The position numbers and the translations under genes were made by a program. Below are positions 59,035 through 64,000 of a DNA stretch of 64,000 bases, piece after piece. Source of the stretch: JAWVYT01 sp046483065 (GTDB lineage Bacteria > Gemmatimonadota > Gemmatimonadetes > Longimicrobiales > RSA9); contig JAWODW010000031.1 of assembly GCA_046483065.1 (NCBI GenBank), forward strand, positions 1 to 64,000, read 5' to 3'. How positions within the stretch are numbered: position 1 is the first letter of the stretch; every line of letters starts with the position of its first letter. Below the pieces are notes generated by a model. It made no database searches and was not told the DNA's origin. It saw only the letters and a program-made list of their open reading frames with translations.

Positions 59035-59736
59035 GTGAACCAGGACGCGCTGAAACGACAGGCCGCGTGGGAGGCGGTGGAGCAGGTGGAGCCCGGGATG
59101 AAGCTGGGGCTCGGCACCGGCTCCACCGCCCGTCGCGTGCTGGAAGCCATCGCCGACCGGCGCGAGCGGGGGGAGCTCGACGGGATCGTCGGGGTCCCCA
59201 CGTCGTCGGACACCAAGGAGTACGCCACGGAGCTGGGGATCCCCCTGGCCACGCTGGACGAAGAGCCCCACCTCGACCTCACGGTGGATGGGGCGGACGA
59301 GGTGGACCCGTCCCTCGAGCTCATCAAGGGGCTCGGCGGCGCGCTGCTGTGGGAGAAGATCGTGGCGGCGGCCACCGACCGGCTCGTCATTGTGGTGGAC
59401 CAGAGCAAGCTGGTGGACCGGCTGGCCACCCGCTCGCCGCTGCCGGTGGAGGTGGTCTCCTTCGGGTGGCGGACGCTGCTTGCGCCGATGCGGGAGCTGG
59501 GCGCCGAGCCTGCGCTCCGTGAGAACCCGGGGGGCGACGCGTTCATCACCGACGGCGGCCACTACATCCTCGACTGCACGTTCCCCTCCGGGATCGAGGA
59601 CGGCTACGAGGTGGAGGCGGCGCTCCACGCGCTGCCCGGTGTGGTGGAGACCGGTCTCTTCCTCGGGCTGGCAGAGACCGTGGTGGTGGGCACGGAGCAG
59701 GGGCCCCGTACGCTGCGACGAGGGGCACCCGGATGA
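59035..59736 (+). CDS. rpiA: ribose-5-phosphate isomerase A
   Basis: 233 residues from GTG 59035. KLGLGTGSTARRVLEAI, VPTSSDTKEYATELGIPLATL, LTVDGADEVDPSLELIKGLGGALLWEKIVA and TDGGHYILDC are RpiA motifs. Overlaps rpe by ATGA. Confidence 0.95.
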   Translation: MNQDALKRQAAWEAVEQVEPGMKLGLGTGSTARRVLEAIADRRERGELDGIVGVPTSSDTKEYATELGIPLATLDEEPHLDLTVDGADEVDPSLELIKGLGGALLWEKIVAAATDRLVIVVDQSKLVDRLATRSPLPVEVVSFGWRTLLAPMRELGAEPALRENPGGDAFITDGGHYILDCTFPSGIEDGYEVEAALHALPGVVETGLFLGLAETVVVGTEQGPRTLRRGAPG

Positions 59737-60395
59737 CCGTGAAGATCGCACCCTCCATCCTCTCCTCCGACTTCGCCCGCCTCGCCGACGGTGTAGCGGA
59801 GGCCGAGGCCGGCGGCGCCGACTGGGTCCACGTGGACGTCATGGACGGCCACTTCGTCCCCAACATCACCATCGGCGTCCCGGTGGTGGCGGCGCTCCGG
59901 AACGTCACCGACCTGCCGCTGGACGTGCACCTCATGATCGAGCGGCCGGAGAAGTACGTGGACGCCTTCGCCGACGCCGGCGCCGACTGGCTCACGGTGC
60001 ACCAGGAGGCGTCGGTCCACCTGCACCGGACCGTGCAGGCCATCAGGCACCGGGGGATGATGGCCGGCGTGTCACTGAACCCCGCCACGCCCGTGGCCAC
60101 GCTGGAGGAGATGGCGCCGTACCTGGACATGGTGCTGGTCATGAGCGTGAACCCCGGCTTCGGCGGCCAGAGCTTCATCCCGTCGAGCACCGCCAAGGTG
60201 GCCCGGGTGAAGGCGCTGCTGGAAGATGCCGGTCGGCCGGAGGTCGAGATCCAAGTGGACGGCGGGATCGGGCCCGACACTGCCGGCGAGGTGGCCGCGG
60301 CCGGCGCCACGGTGCTCGTGGCCGGCTCCGCCATCTATCGTGGCGCGGGGTCGGTGGCGGACAACATCGCCGCCATCCGGGAAGCGGCCGGCTGA
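59733..60395 (+). CDS. rpe: ribulose-phosphate 3-epimerase
   Basis: 220 residues. APSILSSDFARLADGV, VHVDVMDGHFVPNITIG, LDVHLMIERPE, VMSVNPGFGGQSFIPS and VDGGIGPDTAGEVAAAGATVLVAGSAIY identify it. Interconverts ribulose- and xylulose-5-phosphate. Confidence 0.96.
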   Translation: MTVKIAPSILSSDFARLADGVAEAEAGGADWVHVDVMDGHFVPNITIGVPVVAALRNVTDLPLDVHLMIERPEKYVDAFADAGADWLTVHQEASVHLHRTVQAIRHRGMMAGVSLNPATPVATLEEMAPYLDMVLVMSVNPGFGGQSFIPSSTAKVARVKALLEDAGRPEVEIQVDGGIGPDTAGEVAAAGATVLVAGSAIYRGAGSVADNIAAIREAAG

Positions 60396-60507
60396 GAGAA
60401 GCGGTGCTCGCCGGACGGCGTCGGCGAAGGCCATTCGCTGCCCTCCGGAGCGTCGTGGGAGCGGGGCGTGGCCCCGACGGGACTCACCGACTATCTTGGT
60501 CGACCCT

Positions 60508-60590
60508 GCCGGGGTGGCGAAATGGCAGACGCGGCGGACTTAAAATCCGCTGGGCTTCGGCCCGTGTGGGTTCGATCCCCACCCCCGGCA
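60508..60590 (+). tRNA. tRNA-Leu (TAA)
   Basis: 83 nt, class II with a short variable arm; acceptor GCCGGGG/CCCCGGC, anticodon loop CTTAAAA within GCGGA/TCCGC, variable arm TGGGCTTCGGCCCG, T-arm GTGGG TTCGATC CCCAC, discriminator A. CCA is not encoded. Confidence 0.95.
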
Positions 60591-60591
60591 T

Positions 60592-60939
60592 TCATCTCCA
60601 CTGGGGTGGCACCTCGATGAAGGCGTCACCGACGCCGGTGATGCCTTCGTCGACCACGGAGAAGCCTGCGCGGCTCATCTCCGAGTCGAGGCGGCAGAGC
60701 ATCTTCTCGTCGTCGTCCCGGTCGTCGGGGTTCTCCTTGACCCAGGTCCAGAAACGGACGAGGGCCCTGGAGAGGGCGGCCTGGCGGTCGCGATAGTCCC
60801 GGACGGCCCGTTCCTCCTGCTCGGTCATCTCCCGGGGATCGTCCTTGCCCGTCACTTCCTTGACCAGCTGCGCCATGGTGGCCTTGGGCTTCGCGGGGCG
60901 GACATTGTATCGGATGTAGATCAGGTCGTTGAAATCCAC
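60592..60939 (-). CDS. 115-aa hypothetical protein
   Basis: Starts at GTG 60939 (GGGTAG upstream). A charged, helical cytoplasmic protein: FNDLIYIRYNVRPAKPKATMAQLVKEVTG, a central EQEERAVRDYRDRQAALSRAL helix, and a C-terminal FSVVDEGITGVGDAFIEVPP strand region. It lacks cysteine clusters and membrane segments. No family is recognised. It ends just after the tRNA-Leu on the opposite strand. Confidence 0.6.
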   Translation of the reverse strand: MDFNDLIYIRYNVRPAKPKATMAQLVKEVTGKDDPREMTEQEERAVRDYRDRQAALSRALVRFWTWVKENPDDRDDDEKMLCRLDSEMSRAGFSVVDEGITGVGDAFIEVPPQWR

Positions 60940-61191
60940 GCGTCTACCCGTTCCTCTGTTCGGTGATGGGCGCGCTCGGTCCGCGCCCGTGCACCCACAG
61001 AAAGTACGACGTTACGGGCGCCTGGCCATAGGGCGTGCGGGGCCGCCGTTCTGCGCTCAGCCCCGGACGGTGCCGGTGACCTCCATCTCCCGGTCCTGGC
61101 GCACGATCCGGCGGGGGCCGGGTCGCCGGGGTGGTCCGCGTCCTCCGCACCGCTTGCCGGGCCACGCGGGGTGCCGGTAGGTTCCCCCGCT
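60940..61191. other. intergenic gap with no supported gene
   Basis: About 250 bp, GC-rich, divergent between 60592 (-) and 61192 (+). A short minus-strand frame ending at 61057 (RIVRQDREMEVTGTVRG) looks slightly protein-like, but it has no convincing start and is not called. Confidence 0.4.
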
Positions 61192-61545
61192 GTGGAAACG
61201 GTACTCACACTCCTCGTCATCGCGGGGGTCGCGACCGCCGCCTGGCACCTGGTGCGGGCGGCGTTACGATTCCTGCAGCAGGCGGCAGCAGGGATCTGGG
61301 CGGGCGAAATGGCACGGACGTACGCGCGGCGCGGCGATCTGACGGCGCTGGAAGCACAGGAACGGGAGCGCTCGGAGGCCATGCGGTCGGGGGCGCGGTC
61401 CGGGTTGGTGGCACTGGCGTGGCTCGCGGCGCTGGCTGCGCCGGCGTTGATACCGTGGGCCCGGGAGGTCTACGCCGTCTACGCGCTCCTCCTGCTGGAG
61501 CCGGTGGCCCGGCGGGCCCGGCGGGACCGGGGAGCGCGCCGATGA
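61192..61545 (+). CDS. small membrane protein upstream of rnz
   Basis: About 117 residues from GTG 61192 (an in-frame GTG at 61171 is possible). Two hydrophobic segments: VLTLLVIAGVATAAWHLV near the N-terminus and LVALAWLAALAAPALIPWA in the middle, with an amphipathic charged region (TYARRGDLTALEAQERERSEAM) between and an Arg-rich end. Overlaps rnz by ATGA. The family is not recognised. Confidence 0.65.
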   Translation: METVLTLLVIAGVATAAWHLVRAALRFLQQAAAGIWAGEMARTYARRGDLTALEAQERERSEAMRSGARSGLVALAWLAALAAPALIPWAREVYAVYALLLLEPVARRARRDRGARR

Positions 61546-62507
61546 TCCGGGTGATCTTTCTCGGCACGGCGGCGAGCCGGCCCACGGTGGGCCGGAACGT
61601 GAGCGCGGTGCTCATGCACCGACTCGGCGAGACCTTCCTCTTCGACTGCGGGGAAGGGACCCAGCGGCAGATGATGCGCTACGGCACCGGGTTCGCGCTC
61701 CACCACATCTTCTTCACCCATATGCACGCCGACCACATCCTCGGGCTCCCGGGGCTGCTCCGGACCATGGGGCTCCAGGACCGGACGGAGCCCATGCACC
61801 TCTATTGCGCCCGGGGCGAGGCGAGGATCGTGAGCGACGCCGTGCACCTGGGCGTCGACCGGATCCCGTTCCCCGTGGAGATCCACGAGCTCGAGCCGGG
61901 GCAGGCGGTGGAACGGGATGGCTACGACATCCTCCCGTTCGCCACCCGGCACGGCCGCCACTCTCTGGGTTACGCGCTGGTGGAGCACGACCGACTGGGG
62001 CGCTTCGACCCCGAGCGGGCCCGGGAGCTGGGGATCCCCGAGGGTCCGCTCTGGGGGCGGCTGCACGAGGGCGTGGCGGTGGAGATCGACGGCCGGACCA
62101 TCGAGCCCGACGAGGTGGTGGGTCCGGCAAGGCCGGCGAGGCGGGTGGTCTACACGGGCGACACTCGCCCTGGCCCCACCACCATCGAGCACGCCCGCAA
62201 TGCCGACCTCCTGATCCACGAGGCCACGTTCGCCGAGGAAGAGGCGGACCGGGCCAGGGAGACGGACCACTCCACTGCCCGGGAGGCGGCCGAGATGGCC
62301 CGGGCGGCCGGCGCCCGGCGGCTGGCGCTGACCCATATCTCGCCCCGGTACGGGCTCGACTCGTCCACTCTGGAGCAGGAGGCCCGGGCTGTGTTCCCGG
62401 GCGCCATCGTGGCCCGGGACGGGCTCGAGATCGAGATCCCGTACCCGGACGCCGACGAGGCCGGTGACGGCGAGGCCGGGGCGGCAGCACCCGAAGCCGA
62501 CGGATGA
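61542..62507 (+). CDS. rnz: ribonuclease Z
   Basis: 321 residues. MIRVIFLGTAASRPTVGRNVSAVLM, LFDCGEGTQRQMM, the metal motif FTHMHADHILGLPGLL, and DLLIHEATFAEEEADRARETDHSTAREAA plus LTHISPRYG are the metallo-beta-lactamase tRNase Z elements. It trims tRNA 3' trailers, relevant here because no tRNA in the window encodes CCA. Overlaps aroA. Confidence 0.94.
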   Translation: MIRVIFLGTAASRPTVGRNVSAVLMHRLGETFLFDCGEGTQRQMMRYGTGFALHHIFFTHMHADHILGLPGLLRTMGLQDRTEPMHLYCARGEARIVSDAVHLGVDRIPFPVEIHELEPGQAVERDGYDILPFATRHGRHSLGYALVEHDRLGRFDPERARELGIPEGPLWGRLHEGVAVEIDGRTIEPDEVVGPARPARRVVYTGDTRPGPTTIEHARNADLLIHEATFAEEEADRARETDHSTAREAAEMARAAGARRLALTHISPRYGLDSSTLEQEARAVFPGAIVARDGLEIEIPYPDADEAGDGEAGAAAPEADG

Positions 62508-63793
62508 ACCGGCAGCCCATCGAGGTGACCGTCCCCGGCGACAAGTCCATCACCCACCGTGCGCTGATCCTGTCGGCGCTGGCGGAGGGCGAGAGCCGGT
62601 TGGCGGGGCTCCTGGAGGCCGCCGACACGCGGTCCACCGCGGCAGCGCTCCGGGCCCTGGGTGTGACCGTTGCCGAGCCGGGGCCGGGCGAAGCGGTGGT
62701 GACCGGGAGCGGGCTCCGTGGGCTGCAGGCGCCGGCGGTGGAGCTGGACTGCGGGAACAGCGGGACCACGGCGCGGCTGCTGCTCGGGCTCCTGGCGGGC
62801 TCCGACGTGGAGGCCGTGCTCACCGGCGATGCGTCGCTCCGGCGCCGACCCATGCGTCGCGTCACGGAACCGCTGGGCCGGTTCGGCGCCCGCTACGAGG
62901 AGCTCGGCGAGCCCGACCGGCTGCCGATCCGGGTCCGGGGCACGCGCTCCCTGCAGCCCATCGATGTGGTGAACGTCCGGTCCAGCGCCCAGGTCAAGAC
63001 GGCCATGCTCCTGGCGGGGCTCGCGGCCGGGGTGGACGTGCGGGTCACCGAGTCCGGCGGGCCGCGGGACCACAGCGAGCGGATGCTCGCGGCCATGGGC
63101 GCAGGCATCCGGACTACGCCGGGCGAGGCGGGCGACGTGGTGCACCTCGACCCGCCGGCGGGCCTGAGCCCGCTGCGGCTCACCGTGCCCGGCGACGTTT
63201 CGTCGGCGGCCTTCTTCCTGGCGCTGGGCGCGCTCCGGGGCCCCGTCCGGGTCCGGGGCGTAGGGCTGAACCCCACCCGGACCGGTGCGCTGGACGTCAT
63301 GGCCCGGATGGGGGTGCACGTTGACGTCGAGACGACGGGGGACGCGGCCGGTGAGCCCGTGGGCCACGTCGCCGTCGAGCCGGCCGAGCTCCGGGGCACC
63401 ACCGTGCCGGCCGGCGAGGTCCCGCGGCTCGTGGACGAGATTCCCGTCCTGGCCGTGCTGGCCGCCCGGGCGGTCGGGGAGACCCGGTTCGAGGGCGTGG
63501 CGGAGCTCCGGGTGAAGGAGACCGACCGGGTCGAGGCGCTGGCCCGGAACCTCCGGGCACTGGGCGCCGACGTGGACGACGGCCCCGACTCCCTCACCGT
63601 CCGCGGGACCGACAAGCCGCTCCGTGGTACCGTGGAGGCCTTCGGCGACCACCGGATCGCCATGGCCTTCGGCGTGCTCGGCGCAGTGCCCGGGAACCCG
63701 ATCCGGGTCCGGGGCGCCGAGGCCGTCGGGATAAGCTACCCCGGATTCTGGCGGGAGCTCGAGCGTGTGACCGAGAAGATGGAGGCGGCGTGA
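62504..63793 (+). CDS. aroA: 3-phosphoshikimate 1-carboxyvinyltransferase
   Basis: 429 residues. VPGDKSITHRALILSALAEGESRL, LDCGNSGTTARLLLGLLAG, GDASLRRRPMRRVTEPL, SAQVKTAMLLAGL, VPGDVSSAAFFLALGAL and LRVKETDRVEALARNLRALGAD...GDHRIAMAFGVLG are EPSP synthase motifs. Shikimate pathway step 6. Overlaps cmk by GTGA. Confidence 0.96.
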   Translation: MNRQPIEVTVPGDKSITHRALILSALAEGESRLAGLLEAADTRSTAAALRALGVTVAEPGPGEAVVTGSGLRGLQAPAVELDCGNSGTTARLLLGLLAGSDVEAVLTGDASLRRRPMRRVTEPLGRFGARYEELGEPDRLPIRVRGTRSLQPIDVVNVRSSAQVKTAMLLAGLAAGVDVRVTESGGPRDHSERMLAAMGAGIRTTPGEAGDVVHLDPPAGLSPLRLTVPGDVSSAAFFLALGALRGPVRVRGVGLNPTRTGALDVMARMGVHVDVETTGDAAGEPVGHVAVEPAELRGTTVPAGEVPRLVDEIPVLAVLAARAVGETRFEGVAELRVKETDRVEALARNLRALGADVDDGPDSLTVRGTDKPLRGTVEAFGDHRIAMAFGVLGAVPGNPIRVRGAEAVGISYPGFWRELERVTEKMEAA

Positions 63794-64000
63794 TCATCGC
63801 CATCGACGGGCCCGCGGGGTCCGGGAAGAGCAGCACCGCCCGGGAAGTGGCCGGTCGTCTGGGCTACCTGCACGTGGATTCGGGCGCCTTCTACCGGGCG
63901 CTGACCTACGCGCTCCTGGACCGGGGCGTGCCCGAGACCGAATGGGACGACCTCGACTCCGGGCAGCTCGATGCGCTCGAAGTCCGGGGCGAGCGGGGTA
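63790..64000 (+). CDS. cmk: cytidylate kinase (partial, cut by window edge)
   Basis: The first 70 residues from GTG 63790: IIAIDGPAGSGKSSTAREVAGRLGYLHVDSGAFYRAL, the P-loop and CMP-binding start of Cmk. aroA-cmk adjacency is common. The gene continues beyond the window. Confidence 0.93.
   Translation, partial: MIIAIDGPAGSGKSSTAREVAGRLGYLHVDSGAFYRALTYALLDRGVPETEWDDLDSGQLDALEVRGERG

Overview
The window is about 64 kb of high-GC bacterial chromosome with densely packed genes, frequent 1-4 nt start/stop overlaps (ATGA, GTGA, TGATG) and classic GGAGG ribosome sites. The gene set is two-membrane (SecDF, an outer-membrane CopB, Spy-like and c-type cytochrome proteins, many lipoproteins), with CIRCE-controlled groESL, a BshA-type bacillithiol glycosyltransferase and a class I (DhnA-type) aldolase. 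My inference is a member of the Gemmatimonadota or a close relative. No rRNA or marker comparison was possible, so the phylum is tentative. 

Bases 1-15400 are a copper (or silver-type metal) resistance island. It holds a CPC-type P-type ATPase with a directly abutting partner gene, a YHS-domain protein, an operon of two tiny Cys-containing membrane proteins around a TlpA-like thioredoxin, and a 49-aa ORF/SHOCT/Spy-like Met-rich operon. It also holds a PII-like protein with a second SHOCT protein, a CusRS-like two-component system, a PCYCGC-motif protein with a CXXCH protein, a duplicated Met/His-rich lipoprotein, and the CopA multicopper oxidase/CopB pair. The most interesting signal is regulatory. 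Seven of the transcription units carry the same promoter architecture: three 6-bp elements (consensus near CTTMAY/NTTCAC/STTCAY) at exact 11-bp phasing, followed by exactly 11 bp and a -10-like hexamer. This is how OmpR/PhoB-family activators bind, and the island encodes one such regulator (9578-10261). Together these sites define a candidate metal-responsive regulon.

Bases 15400-20900 hold a CAT-anticodon tRNA, remnants of two decayed genes, a hybrid histidine kinase with its overlapping response regulator/HD-GYP partner, and a PQQ-type sugar dehydrogenase lipoprotein.

Bases 21000-64000 are housekeeping: secD-secF-tatD-mutL-miaA-bshA-uppP-birA-coaX; groES-groEL behind a consensus promoter and CIRCE; a degenerate HD-GYP response regulator; alpha-glucan phosphorylase divergent from thrS; infC-rpmI-rplT behind an attenuator-like leader; pheS-pheT-coiled-coil gene-zapA; rny; folD-xseA-xseB-ispA-dxs-nadK; recN; a lipoprotein; tRNA-Gly and tRNA-Cys; an RCC1-repeat lipoprotein; small unknowns; greA; fbaB-rpiA-rpe; tRNA-Leu; rnz-aroA-cmk (cut by the right edge). 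Two intergenic regions (near 33.1 kb and 38.55-39.0 kb) share a GC-rich hairpin repeat family built around GCAACAG/CTGTTGC. infC appears to start at ATA.
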